A stretch of DNA of 41,310 nucleotides from a virus (IMGVR_UViG_3300044980_000208:1-41310), one strand, 5' to 3'. Positions 23,059 to 30,765 are shown, counted from the first letter of the stretch. Made by a program: numbers and translations. The notes: generated by a model from the sequence alone, not told the origin.

Positions 23059-23325
23059 GTGGAGATAATTATCGCTACCATTTACAAAAGAAAGCTATTA
23101 TCGGGAAATTTTAGCTGGCGAGTACAGCTCAGAAGAAAGGGATATCCAACATTTTGCCTAAGTTTTGATACAGAAATCGAAGCAAGACAGTGGGCAAAAG
23201 AACATGAACCAAAATTTTTAACAAAACCTTCTTCTTATTATGAATATATTGATAAAATCAGTCTTTTAAATAATCGACAGAGAGAAATAAAGAGAGCAAA
23301 TGACAAAGAAACAGAAAGAAATTGA
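23059..23325 (+). CDS. Stand-alone integrase-type arm DNA-binding domain
   Basis: 88 residues. The central part (GNFSWRVQLRRKGYPTFCLSFDTEIEARQWAKEHE, split here by its two halves) has the three-strand plus helix pattern of tyrosine-recombinase N-terminal domains ('W.V..RRKG.P....F.T..EA..WA...E'). No catalytic domain follows; the next genes are unrelated. Start GTG 23059 is weakly supported. It could be an excisionase-like or regulatory DNA-binding protein, or the remnant of an integrase. It diverges from the portal gene. Confidence 0.6.
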   Translation: MEIIIATIYKRKLLSGNFSWRVQLRRKGYPTFCLSFDTEIEARQWAKEHEPKFLTKPSSYYEYIDKISLLNNRQREIKRANDKETERN

Positions 23326-23497
23326 GCTTCCAGTAACCATACAACCAGCAGATGTAGGGTTTCTAAAATATTTTATATATTCTTATTTTAATAATTTCAA
23401 ATCTGGAAAAGTTGATAACGCCCATCATGACGCAACAGCTATTGTTTTACATTTGAGAATTTTGTTAAATATACCAGAGGAATTGATTAAAATATGA
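23300..23497 (+). CDS. Small hypothetical protein
   Basis: 65 residues beginning MTKKQKEIELPVTIQPADVG. Overlaps the preceding gene by 26 bp and the next start by 4 bp. Mixed helix; no signature recognised. First gene of the ATGA-linked chain of tiny genes. Confidence 0.6.
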   Translation: MTKKQKEIELPVTIQPADVGFLKYFIYSYFNNFKSGKVDNAHHDATAIVLHLRILLNIPEELIKI

Positions 23498-23625
23498 TAA
23501 TTAATTGCATGTTTAACTGTATCATGAAAACTCTTGTATTTTTAGGAATAGCATATAAATTACATATTGAAATGAAGGACGGTGAATATATCATTGCCTA
23601 TTGCAAAAGAGAGAAAGTTAAATGA
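23494..23625 (+). CDS. Tiny protein with MIINC start
   Basis: 43 residues, MIINCMFNCIMKTLVFLGIA then a charged tail. The start overlaps the preceding stop (ATGA) and the stop overlaps the next start (ATGA). The first codons resemble the start-anchored block of the five later genes. Short hydrophobic segment at residues ~9-21. Confidence 0.5.
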   Translation: MIINCMFNCIMKTLVFLGIAYKLHIEMKDGEYIIAYCKREKVK

Positions 23626-23774
23626 TCATTGATTGCATTAGAGCGCTATTCAAATGGACATGTTCATCACAAGCTATGCATTTAGGTAAATTTCTCACTG
23701 GCGTTTCTCTATGTGTGTCGTTGATAATGATATGGTTCCAGTTTAAGGAGTATAAAAAATGGAAAAAAATGTAA
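23622..23774 (+). CDS. Tiny membrane protein with MIIDCI start
   Basis: 50 residues, MIIDCIRALFKWTCSS followed by a membrane span (GVSLCVSLIMIWF) and a Lys-rich end. Paralogous to the first 50 residues of the 24470-24820 protein (DITCISDLFRWMCSNEAGNL, then a span and FKYKLK). Coupled by ATGA to the gene before, and overlaps the next gene. Confidence 0.6.
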   Translation: MIIDCIRALFKWTCSSQAMHLGKFLTGVSLCVSLIMIWFQFKEYKKWKKM

Positions 23775-24016
23775 ATAAGTGGATTCCAGTAGAGCAAGCT
23801 TACCCGCCAGATGGCGCTACGGTTCAGGCCATGATCGATGGCAATGTTTGTAATGTTATTTTTCATGATTATGAACATTGCAGAGGATGGGAGATAAAAA
23901 AAGAAGAGTACGATGGATTTTTACTTCCTACCGCATGGAGATTTCCAGACGATACCATCGCAATTGTAATGAAGGTCGATGTGGAGAATGAGGTTTCGGA
24001 GGAGTTGGGAATATGA
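23759..24016 (+). CDS. DUF551-like small protein
   Basis: 85 residues. NKWIPVEQAYPPDGATVQAM is the N-terminal pattern of DUF551 proteins (W.P....P..G..V), although the usual HW.PLP end is replaced by TAWRFPDD. AAGGAG lies well placed upstream of ATG 23759, the only strong ribosome site inside the chain. Function of the family unknown. Confidence 0.55.
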   Translation: MEKNVNKWIPVEQAYPPDGATVQAMIDGNVCNVIFHDYEHCRGWEIKKEEYDGFLLPTAWRFPDDTIAIVMKVDVENEVSEELGI

Positions 24017-24204
24017 AAATTGACTGCATTAGCGAACTTTGCAAAGACGCTTCCTTAGAACAAATCCAGCAATTCTATAAAGATAGAATGGAAAAAATAA
24101 AGTGCAATTATAAAGGTCAAGAATGCGGATGTGGAAGCTTTATTCCAGAAGATCAGTCTATAGGAACACATAGTTGTATGGATTGTAAAAGGAAAATTTT
24201 ATGA
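24013..24204 (+). CDS. Small zinc-binding-type protein with MKIDCISEL start
   Basis: 63 residues. After the shared start peptide comes a helix and a Cys-rich end (CNYKGQECGCGSFIPED, then HSCMDCKRKIL) that may bind zinc. Coupled to both neighbours by 4-bp overlaps. No family named. Confidence 0.6.
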   Translation: MKIDCISELCKDASLEQIQQFYKDRMEKIKCNYKGQECGCGSFIPEDQSIGTHSCMDCKRKIL

Positions 24205-24479
24205 TTATAGATTGCATTAGCGATCTGCCAGCACATCACCAACTGTACGTCACTCATAACGGACACAATACAAACTATGAATCTATCCAGGATTATTTAG
24301 AAAAATGGTTACAAGATATATCCCCTGCCCGATTACAACTAATGATAGAATCAAATAGCGTATGGGAAATACAATTGTATCCCATTACTCCGATTAGTTT
24401 TTACTGGGTTGCTGCTTCAACATTGAAAGAAGCCACAAGATTGATGATGTTGAATTATGAGGATGGAAAGTGGATATAA
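24201..24479 (+). CDS. Small hypothetical protein with MIIDCISDL start
   Basis: 92 residues. The first nine residues are the shared start block; the rest (YESIQDYLEKWLQDISPARL, then SFYWVAASTLKEATRLMM) is unrelated to the other genes of the run. Soluble, mixed helix. ATGA overlap with the preceding gene, 10-bp overlap with the next. Confidence 0.6.
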   Translation: MIIDCISDLPAHHQLYVTHNGHNTNYESIQDYLEKWLQDISPARLQLMIESNSVWEIQLYPITPISFYWVAASTLKEATRLMMLNYEDGKWI

Positions 24480-24820
24480 CATGTATTAGCGACCTATTTA
24501 GATGGATGTGTTCCAATGAGGCGGGAAATCTTGGTTCTTTTTTCAAAGGCATTGGACTTTGTGGACTTGCAATTGTAATATGGATATTTGTTTTTAAATA
24601 TAAACTAAAAAACAATAAACCTAAAATATTTCATCGCTGTTCTCCTCACATGTGTAATGTTATTTCCTCTTCTGTAGCATGCTTTGAGAGGGAAGGAGAA
24701 CTTTGGATAAAAGAGTATCTTAAAAACGACACATCTTTTTCACAAGAGGGAAGAACATATAGGGTAAATTATTGTCCTATGTGTGGTGAAAAGAGCAAAA
24801 AAACTAATGGTTTAGAGTGA
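24470..24820 (+). CDS. Membrane protein with CISDLFRW start and zinc-ribbon-like tail
   Basis: 116 residues from GTG 24470. Residues 1-50 are paralogous to the 50-residue protein at 23622 and include a membrane span (GLCGLAIVIWIFVFKY). The remainder has HRCSPHMCNVI and a C-terminal CPMCGEK, suggesting a metal-binding cytoplasmic part. Its stop overlaps the next GTG start by 4 bp. Confidence 0.6.
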   Translation: MDITCISDLFRWMCSNEAGNLGSFFKGIGLCGLAIVIWIFVFKYKLKNNKPKIFHRCSPHMCNVISSSVACFEREGELWIKEYLKNDTSFSQEGRTYRVNYCPMCGEKSKKTNGLE

Positions 24821-25542
24821 TTATAGATTGCATTGCAGATTTGCACGGGCATTACCCCAAACTCGAAGGCGGAGATCTGCTTATTGTGGCGGGGGATTTG
24901 ACGGCTACCGACAACAATAATGAATGGATTGAATGTGATGATTGGTTGAGATCTCAGAAATACAAATATATAAAAGTCGTTGTAATAGCAGGAAACCATG
25001 ACGGTTATTTATATGATGGGTATGATAATCCTTTTCATTTGCCTTTTAGTGACTATGAAGCAGATTCAAGAGACAAAATTCCATTTGTTGATTATCTCTG
25101 CGACTCCGGAACCGAATTCGAGGGCTTGAAGATCTGGGGCTCGCCTTGGACGGTGCGCTTCGAGGGAATGAATCCGCATTGCATGGCCTTCACAGTTGAC
25201 ACGGAAGAAGAACTTACTGAGAAATGGGCAAAGATTCCGGATGATGTGGATATATTGATTACGCATTCGCCACCAAAATACGGATTAGATAAAACAATAG
25301 ATAATGATCATGTTGGATCTAAATCCCTGAAGGATTGGGTTTTAACTCATCAACCGCGTCTTCACGTATTTGGCCATATACATGAATCATACGGATTAAT
25401 ATCTTATGAAGACATTCAGAAGTTGAATATTCAATTATTTGGAAACTTAGATAATCGATTATCTCATACGACAATAATAAACGCCTCCCATGTCAACGAA
25501 CACTACGAACCCGTCAATAAGCCAATAAGGATTGAGTTGTGA
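24817..25542 (+). CDS. Calcineurin-like metallophosphoesterase
   Basis: 241 residues with the full metal-site set: D-x-H at residues 8-10 (IADLHGH), GD at 26-27, GNHD at 59-62, ITHSPP and GHIH. The family hydrolyses phosphoester bonds using two metals; the substrate cannot be told. Start GTG 24817 overlaps the preceding stop (GTGA). The bases around 25090-25210 are clearly more GC-rich than the flanking tiny genes, which suggests a different origin. Its N-terminus is the likely source of the start block seen in the tiny genes upstream. Confidence 0.88.
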   Translation: MIIDCIADLHGHYPKLEGGDLLIVAGDLTATDNNNEWIECDDWLRSQKYKYIKVVVIAGNHDGYLYDGYDNPFHLPFSDYEADSRDKIPFVDYLCDSGTEFEGLKIWGSPWTVRFEGMNPHCMAFTVDTEEELTEKWAKIPDDVDILITHSPPKYGLDKTIDNDHVGSKSLKDWVLTHQPRLHVFGHIHESYGLISYEDIQKLNIQLFGNLDNRLSHTTIINASHVNEHYEPVNKPIRIEL

Positions 25543-25787
25543 TACATCACTTTACTGAAGAGCAAAAAGAAAAAATTTTCAATCTTTCAAAACATATCTC
25601 TGAATCCGTTACTAATTCTGCAATTTATACAATCCCAGAAGTTTGTTCCGCTTTAGCCTTGAGTATGCGGATGTTTATGGAACAGGAGAAAGATACATAT
25701 TTGAAGGCACATATCAAAGAAATATTGCAGCAAATGTTATTCGAAGCGGAATGGATAGTTATTGCTCAGAACGAAGTGAAGGATTGA
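25539..25787 (+). CDS. Small helical protein
   Basis: 82 residues from GTG 25539 (4-bp overlap with the phosphoesterase stop). Helical (TEEQKEKIFNLSKHISESV, then ALSMRMFMEQEKDTYLKAH). No family recognised. Does not carry the MIIDCI block. Confidence 0.6.
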   Translation: MIHHFTEEQKEKIFNLSKHISESVTNSAIYTIPEVCSALALSMRMFMEQEKDTYLKAHIKEILQQMLFEAEWIVIAQNEVKD

Positions 25788-25790
25788 GTT

Positions 25791-25964
25791 ATGAAACCCT
25801 GTGATCTATTTACGCAATTACAGCGTCCCGCAAAAGAGAAACCCAAAATAATCATAGCCAACCGCGCTCCGACATCCATGGATAAACCAAGCGCCCAATG
25901 GTGGTACGATCGAAGCGAAAAGGTGATGTACAGAGCTACGCAACATGAATATATTAAGGACTAA
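25791..25964 (+). CDS. Small basic protein
   Basis: 57 residues beginning MKPCDLFTQLQRPAKEKPK with SAQWWYDRSEKVMYRATQHE near the end. Spacing of 3 bp from each neighbour. Unknown function. Confidence 0.55.
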   Translation: MKPCDLFTQLQRPAKEKPKIIIANRAPTSMDKPSAQWWYDRSEKVMYRATQHEYIKD

Positions 25965-25967
25965 GAT

Positions 25968-26186
25968 ATGTACGAATTACATGATTTGCTGGACAAATTT
26001 ACCGAACACGGTAAAAAATTCGAATTGAATCAAAAAGAGTTCAGTGAATGCTTTCTCGAAGCCAATCCAGGTGAAGAATTACCAGATTATTTCAAGGATG
26101 AATTTAATTTTCCCTTGGCAATAGCCAGTATGTGTCATGAGATTTTGATGATTAAGAATGCCTTCGAAGACCAGACTGAATCTTAG
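25968..26186 (+). CDS. Small acidic protein
   Basis: 72 residues, acidic, helical (LDKFTEHGKKFELNQKEF). Last gene of the 23.1-26.2 kb plus-strand run. Convergent with the 26152-26685 gene, overlapping by 35 bp. Confidence 0.6.
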   Translation: MYELHDLLDKFTEHGKKFELNQKEFSECFLEANPGEELPDYFKDEFNFPLAIASMCHEILMIKNAFEDQTES

Positions 26187-26685
26187 AATTGGACTCAATG
26201 GCTTGATCTACCAAACTCTTTATTTCCTCAATGACGAAGTTCATATTTTTGTATGAACCCTGGAAAATCGGAGAATAACGTATAGCGTGATGCATCCACT
26301 GGGGCAATTTCAATCGAGACTCCCGCAAAACCCTTTCCGTTCCTGGAGTTATATCGCCGCTATGCCCGCAATCGAACCCGATTACATAGTTATCCATAAA
26401 ATCGCCGTGCCCAAATGTCAAACCGCCATGAATCTGGCAATCAATTTGGTCACTTTCTTTTCCATGCCACACATGCCCCTTAGGAATCTGAACATAGCCA
26501 CATAAATGGCCCAATTCAATGATTCCATTATGTTTTTCATAGATGCGAATCACCAGACAGTTATAACCCTTATATTCAAATTTAAACCTATCCGCCTCTT
26601 CTACCCATTCCCCTGGACCCCATGCCTGTAACTTCTCGTCGCTGGTTAGTGTATGTTCTGCTTGTTCTAAGTCAATTTCAATCAT
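26152..26685 (-). CDS. Conserved phage protein with HGGLTFG / GFDCGHSGD motifs
   Basis: 177 residues. The segments HVWHGKESDQIDCQIHGG and YVIGFDCGHSGDITPG have closely spaced His, Asp and Cys that could form a metal site. I have seen this pattern in phage and plasmid proteins of unknown role. It follows the terminase operon on the same strand. N-terminus is acidic. Function not assigned. Confidence 0.7.
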   Translation of the reverse strand: MIEIDLEQAEHTLTSDEKLQAWGPGEWVEEADRFKFEYKGYNCLVIRIYEKHNGIIELGHLCGYVQIPKGHVWHGKESDQIDCQIHGGLTFGHGDFMDNYVIGFDCGHSGDITPGTERVLRESRLKLPQWMHHAIRYSPIFQGSYKNMNFVIEEIKSLVDQAIESNSKIQSGLRRHS

Positions 26686-26730
26686 AAAAATATCTCATAA
26701 TATTAGTTATAACTACATGTGCGCAACTAA

Positions 26731-26811
26731 TTATGCAAATATCCACATAAACAGCAACACAACAAACCCTAGTAGAAAAATAAATACATCTGGCCAATTA
26801 TCATTTGTCAT
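26731..26811 (-). CDS. 26-residue single-span peptide
   Basis: MTNDNWPDVFIFLLGFVVLL and a short end: one membrane span after an acidic N-terminus. The ATG lies one base after the TGA of the 26813 gene, so translation is probably coupled. Too short for family assignment. Confidence 0.45.
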   Translation of the reverse strand: MTNDNWPDVFIFLLGFVVLLFMWIFA

Positions 26812-26812
26812 A

Positions 26813-27067
26813 TCAAGAGATATTCTTATTCAATATTTGCCAAATTAATTGCAAAAACTCCTTGTGATCGGATTTATCCACGTTTTCCCACATAAAGCAT
26901 GCTAATGCAACACACATACCACTTAATATATTATCTAAATCCACTACGGTGTCATTGGGATATAGAGAGCGCATAGAAGAATATATTCTCTTTCCATCGG
27001 CTAAAAATTGCGGATTTTCTGCGGCAGGCAGTTCCTGAAACGTCTTTCTATTTTCTTCATTCTCCAT
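26813..27067 (-). CDS. Small protein coupled to large terminase
   Basis: 84 residues, helical, acidic N-terminus (MENEENRKTFQELPAAENPQ). Its ATG overlaps the terminase stop (TAATG). C-terminal half is more hydrophobic (GMCVALACFMWENV). Function unknown. Confidence 0.65.
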   Translation of the reverse strand: MENEENRKTFQELPAAENPQFLADGKRIYSSMRSLYPNDTVVDLDNILSGMCVALACFMWENVDKSDHKEFLQLIWQILNKNIS

Positions 27068-28362
27068 TAATACCTCGGTCTATTGTCTCTTTGCATACGG
27101 CCGTAATAGTCATCTTCGTTAAATGTAGAGACCTTATGTGTTGCAATCGCATATCGCAATGCGTCAAGCGCGTGGTCATCTTTTTTAAGCGGTTCATCAT
27201 ATCCTTTCTCGCTACTTTTCGGGTCCCACACATATGATTCAATCTCACGTATCAGATTTGTACAACAATCCATGATATATAGATTGCCTTGTTGCATTTC
27301 CGATGTCATCTTAAGTATGCCATTCTCCACATCGTTATCCGCATTAACAGGATGCAATTTAAGCCTTTGAAGCTCCAATTTGAATGCCAATGCGCTGGGG
27401 TCTATATATATTTGTCTAACCCCGTATGGCTCTAGAAAACGCTGTACATCGATTGCGAACTCGGCTGCTGTCTTTTGCCTGCCGGTCTTGCGGAAATCCC
27501 AATAGTACTCTTTTTCTACCCATAGCCTCTTACCCGCTTGATTAGCGCGTCCAGTAGACACCCCAATAACCACACATGCAAAAGCATTTGCAGTCCCATA
27601 GTCGATTCCCGCAATAAAATACTCAGCGCTAGCATTAGGACGTGTAAGAACATGAAGATTACGATCAAAGAAATCAAATATTGCCCCCTCAGCCAAACAC
27701 CACTGACCTAAGTAATTGCGCTTATAGAATACACCACTAAGACTTTTTCTCAAACCAGCTTTATATGCCTCGTCAATAAACGGATTATCATCAATTGAGA
27801 AGTGCATGGCGTAATACGTTTTATCGCCTTCTGATGCCCAATCTATCCACTGTTTGATCTTGTGGCTAGGGTGAGTAGGGTTCATCGTTCCAAACAGCCT
27901 AGAATAGGGCCTAGATAGCCTGGAGAAGGCCATATCGATTATAGACTCATCCCACAGCGTCATTTCATCCCCGTAACAATTGGCAAAAGTCGCCCCTTGT
28001 ATCAAGCCAATGGCTCCTTTGTCACGGACACCGCATGTATGGATTATTTTATCTCCAAACATGAGCTCATGCCTACTTTCTAGCCATGTACAGAATGGAC
28101 GGAATATACCAAATGGATCAGGATAATCAGGGGGAGGACGGCTTAAAATCATATCCACGGCGTTGCGCTTTATAGTTGTGGCCGTATGGCCAATCATCCA
28201 ATGGTTTTCCCGCTCTTCTGATTGATACACGGACTGCAAGAAACGATATACCCCGCACGTCGTCTTACCAGTACGAACCGCTCCATGAGCAATATTCACT
28301 TTAGCATTGCTATTTAGGATGAATTCAATTTGCTTGGGTGCTAGTATTTTCTTTTCATTCAT
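27067..28362 (-). CDS. terL: Terminase large subunit
   Basis: 431 residues. Walker A at residues ~27-34 (GAVRTGKT), Walker B-type CYGDEMTLWDES, and the start of the RNase H-like nuclease (AGIDYGTANAFACVVIG), with KKDDHALDALRYAI near the end supplying a late acidic nuclease motif. It is the ATP-driven motor that packages DNA through the portal and cuts it. Length fits the PBSX-like terminase group. Upstream small terminase lies at 29707-29243 with two plus-strand genes between them, an unusual separation. Confidence 0.92.
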   Translation of the reverse strand: MNEKKILAPKQIEFILNSNAKVNIAHGAVRTGKTTCGVYRFLQSVYQSEERENHWMIGHTATTIKRNAVDMILSRPPPDYPDPFGIFRPFCTWLESRHELMFGDKIIHTCGVRDKGAIGLIQGATFANCYGDEMTLWDESIIDMAFSRLSRPYSRLFGTMNPTHPSHKIKQWIDWASEGDKTYYAMHFSIDDNPFIDEAYKAGLRKSLSGVFYKRNYLGQWCLAEGAIFDFFDRNLHVLTRPNASAEYFIAGIDYGTANAFACVVIGVSTGRANQAGKRLWVEKEYYWDFRKTGRQKTAAEFAIDVQRFLEPYGVRQIYIDPSALAFKLELQRLKLHPVNADNDVENGILKMTSEMQQGNLYIMDCCTNLIREIESYVWDPKSSEKGYDEPLKKDDHALDALRYAIATHKVSTFNEDDYYGRMQRDNRPRY

Positions 28363-28390
28363 GCTTGTTTAAATAAAGGATTTACGGTTC

Positions 28391-28918
28391 ATGAGCAAGA
28401 AGAAAAACCCCGATCCCATTCCATTTAAAAATGAAGAACAAAAGCCATGTATTGTATGTGGCAAGACGTGTGACATTTTCTCCATACAACTAGGAGACAT
28501 GTTTACCCTTACACTTCTCAGGGTGTGCAATTTCCAATGCCTATTTGATACTGCCCTCGAGTTTCTGTATGAATTGCAAGAGCATAAAACCTATTCCGAT
28601 AAACTGTGGCACAAACAGCATGCAGATGATCGTAAATTACGCGATGAAGTCATTCAGCAGCTTACCAGTGCATTTCTAGAAGATCAACGCAAACATTTCG
28701 AAGAAAATCCGAAACTATTGAGCACGCCTATTCCACAAGGCATATTCGATACTCTTAAAGGTATATCAAAAATTCCTATTTCAGGAGAAGGAACGATTCG
28801 ATTTTCTAGACCTAAATTAGAGGATAGAATCAAATGGCAAAAGAATCATATAGAATCGCTGAAAGAGAAACTGAAAAAGGCCGAAACCGAACTAGAGGCA
28901 ATGAATCATGAGAAATAG
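28391..28918 (+). CDS. Hypothetical protein with CxxC and C-terminal coiled coil
   Basis: 175 residues. N-terminal CIVCGKTCDIF suggests a small zinc-binding site; a charged coiled coil closes the protein (HIESLKEKLKKAETELEAMN). It begins 28 bp from the divergent terminase start. It overlaps the next gene by 11 bp. Confidence 0.65.
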   Translation: MSKKKNPDPIPFKNEEQKPCIVCGKTCDIFSIQLGDMFTLTLLRVCNFQCLFDTALEFLYELQEHKTYSDKLWHKQHADDRKLRDEVIQQLTSAFLEDQRKHFEENPKLLSTPIPQGIFDTLKGISKIPISGEGTIRFSRPKLEDRIKWQKNHIESLKEKLKKAETELEAMNHEK

Positions 28919-29294
28919 AGCCAAATGCGCCCTTTGTCACGATATCATAGAAGTGCTAGTGCATAATGAATATGTTACATGCAAATGCGGGGAAATAACA
29001 ATTGGACCAGATCTGTATGCACGCGCTACCAATTTTAGTAACTTCTTACGAATTGACAGCGAAGGCCAGGAGAAACCCGTAACATACCAGGACAAGAAGC
29101 ATGAGAATGATGGTCAAATAGATAATAAAGAACAGGCGCATAAATCTTATAGGGAAGAATTAATTGTCTTCTTAGATGAAATCATAAATTCCTTCGATAA
29201 CTTACCCCCGCATGCCATGCGTGCGCCTGTAACCCATGCGGATCACAAATTACTATTGATGCTGATATCGTCGCTATTTAAATCATTAGATTGA
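28908..29294 (+). CDS. Small zinc-binding phage protein (MRNRAKC family)
   Basis: 128 residues. The N-terminus MRNRAKCALCHDIIE plus CKCGE forms a four-cysteine zinc site seen in a widespread small phage family (DUF7695-like). The rest is charged, with a helical end. Its 3' end overlaps the convergent small terminase gene by 52 bp. Confidence 0.65.
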   Translation: MRNRAKCALCHDIIEVLVHNEYVTCKCGEITIGPDLYARATNFSNFLRIDSEGQEKPVTYQDKKHENDGQIDNKEQAHKSYREELIVFLDEIINSFDNLPPHAMRAPVTHADHKLLLMLISSLFKSLD

Positions 29295-29707
29295 GATACT
29301 TGCGCCTCTTGCTGTACTTCCAATTGCTTTTGCCCCCATATACTCATTGTAGCATCAAATGCTTTCATTACATCGGCGGGTTGAACGGCGGTTGTTGTTT
29401 CCGCGTATCCACGTGACCTACCTAATGTGCGCAATGTCAATGCCACTGCTGGAAAGTTACCGGAATCAACCATGGCGGATAATTGCCTTTCGGCCTTATC
29501 GATACGCAATTCTTTACATGCTTCTTTTATGGCTTGCAGGTATTCACTTTGCTTAATGCGCGTCAGCATCCACGTGTAACACATGTTGATTTCATCGGCT
29601 GCTAAGTACATCAACCCCTGGTTATTTATGATGGCGCGAGCGATTTCTTTGTCGCTAACGGCGTCGACGTGCGTGTGTCTAGGCTTGGGTAATATACTCA
29701 TCTTCAA
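29243..29707 (-). CDS. terS: Terminase small subunit
   Basis: 154 residues. N-terminal HTH-like half (DKEIARAIINNQGLMYLAAD, then MLTRIKQSEYLQAIKEACK) followed by a region resembling the oligomerisation part of small terminases (AVALTLRTLGRSRGYAETTT). It would recognise the packaging site and load TerL. Position at the start of the minus-strand head genes supports this. It is separated from terL by two plus-strand genes. Confidence 0.75.
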   Translation of the reverse strand: MKMSILPKPRHTHVDAVSDKEIARAIINNQGLMYLAADEINMCYTWMLTRIKQSEYLQAIKEACKELRIDKAERQLSAMVDSGNFPAVALTLRTLGRSRGYAETTTAVQPADVMKAFDATMSIWGQKQLEVQQEAQVSQSNDLNSDDISINSNL

Positions 29708-29771
29708 TCACTTGCATAACAGTTCAACAATTTCTTACTTAAATCCATAACATTAAATGAATTATTGCGCA

Positions 29772-29799
29772 TTGATTTTTATCTGAGATATGTTATTAT
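29772..29799 (+). promoter_or_regulatory. Sigma70-like promoter
   Basis: TTGATT (29772-29777), 16-bp spacer and TATTAT (29794-29799) in the 137-bp gap between the divergent terS and 29845 genes. A GAGGG ribosome site precedes the ATG at 29845. Confidence 0.6.
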
Positions 29800-29844
29800 G
29801 TGTGACATGATACACCTGCAACGCACGAAAAAGAGGGATACAAA

Positions 29845-30105
29845 ATGAGTACATTAGAGAATGACGCCATTTATGAAGCTGCATACGAGGATTTTTATGA
29901 TCTATATTTCACATCCGATTCATTTAGAGCTATTGTGGATGAGTTGATCAATAAAACGTGGGATGAATGGACGAAAGGAGAGACTGCTTTAAAGGCGTGT
30001 TTCGAGGCCTTGTGGAAGAATGATTGCGAATTGCTTGTGCGCGATAAAAGAACGGCCGTGAAGGCTTTGATTATGTTTCATAAATCAATGAGTGTTTTTA
30101 AATAG
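29845..30105 (+). CDS. Small acidic hypothetical protein
   Basis: 86 residues, acidic and aromatic in the first third (YEAAYEDFYDLYFTSDS), helical afterwards. First gene after a good promoter, so probably early expressed. No family recognised; size and charge fit host-takeover or anti-defence proteins, but nothing specific supports that. Confidence 0.65.
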   Translation: MSTLENDAIYEAAYEDFYDLYFTSDSFRAIVDELINKTWDEWTKGETALKACFEALWKNDCELLVRDKRTAVKALIMFHKSMSVFK

Positions 30106-30117
30106 GATATCCAAAAT

Positions 30118-30333
30118 ATGAATCTACAAGAAATCAAAGATGCCATAGAGGCTGGTAAGAAAGTTTATTGGAGTAATAAAGGTTATGAGGTCGTCAAAGG
30201 AAAATACGAATATCTGATTATTTGGAATCGAGGGGGGCGTGATGAAAACTGTATTGGGTTAACGCATCGAGACGGGATAACGGTGAACGGCAAGGAAAAT
30301 GAATTTTTTATCGATAATGGAGATGAAACATGA
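30118..30333 (+). CDS. Small phage protein, beta-type
   Basis: 71 residues. EIKDAIEAGKKVYWSNKGYE resembles small phage proteins that begin with a helix and a VYW strand. Stop overlaps the next ATG by 4 bp. Function unknown. Confidence 0.65.
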   Translation: MNLQEIKDAIEAGKKVYWSNKGYEVVKGKYEYLIIWNRGGRDENCIGLTHRDGITVNGKENEFFIDNGDET

Positions 30334-30587
30334 GAAAAGACCAATTCACCCCATTTTCAATTTATATTACTAAAGAATTGCGCCATCAAATCCGCGAGGC
30401 TGCTGCTAAACATGATCAAGAAATGGCTCCATGGGTAGTAAATGCAATAGAGAGCTATCTAAAATTCGTTGAGCCTACATTACCAAGACCGAACCCGCGC
30501 CCAACAAAGAAGTCGATTTTTGAGGCCCGCAAGGCCCGTAAAAACGATTCCGTAGAATTTATGATTGAACAACCATCGAAGTCTTGA
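30330..30587 (+). CDS. Arc/MetJ-like ribbon-helix-helix DNA-binding protein
   Basis: 85 residues. FSIYITKELRHQIREAAAKH then APWVVNAIESYLKF has the strand-helix-helix layout of RHH repressors. The C-terminal tail is basic and Pro-rich. Probably an autoregulated early gene regulator; targets unknown. Ends convergent with the 30559-30765 gene (29-bp overlap). Confidence 0.65.
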   Translation: MRKDQFTPFSIYITKELRHQIREAAAKHDQEMAPWVVNAIESYLKFVEPTLPRPNPRPTKKSIFEARKARKNDSVEFMIEQPSKS

Positions 30588-30765
30588 TAACAATGGAGGG
30601 ACGCTCCGAATGGGCGTCTATTTTAAATTGATCCATAGTTTCCCGTACCAGTTGTTTAACCATAGGATCTTCTATGTCTAATGTGAGGGGATCATACAAT
30701 AGATTCTTGTTGACCAACCTCTTATTCTCGTCTTTCACAATAACTGAACATTCAATACATGTCAT
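30559..30765 (-). CDS. Small hypothetical protein
   Basis: 68 residues, beginning MTCIECSVIVKDENKRL, mixed composition. Last gene of the minus-strand group 32.8-30.6 kb. Its start overlaps the preceding stop (ATGA). Function unknown. Confidence 0.6.
   Translation of the reverse strand: MTCIECSVIVKDENKRLVNKNLLYDPLTLDIEDPMVKQLVRETMDQFKIDAHSERPSIVIKTSMVVQS

Noticed and set aside
29708-29844. tRNA gene in the gap left of 29845
   Set aside because: No cloverleaf or CCA-end pattern was seen; the gap contains a promoter and a ribosome site. No tRNA gene was recognised anywhere in the window.
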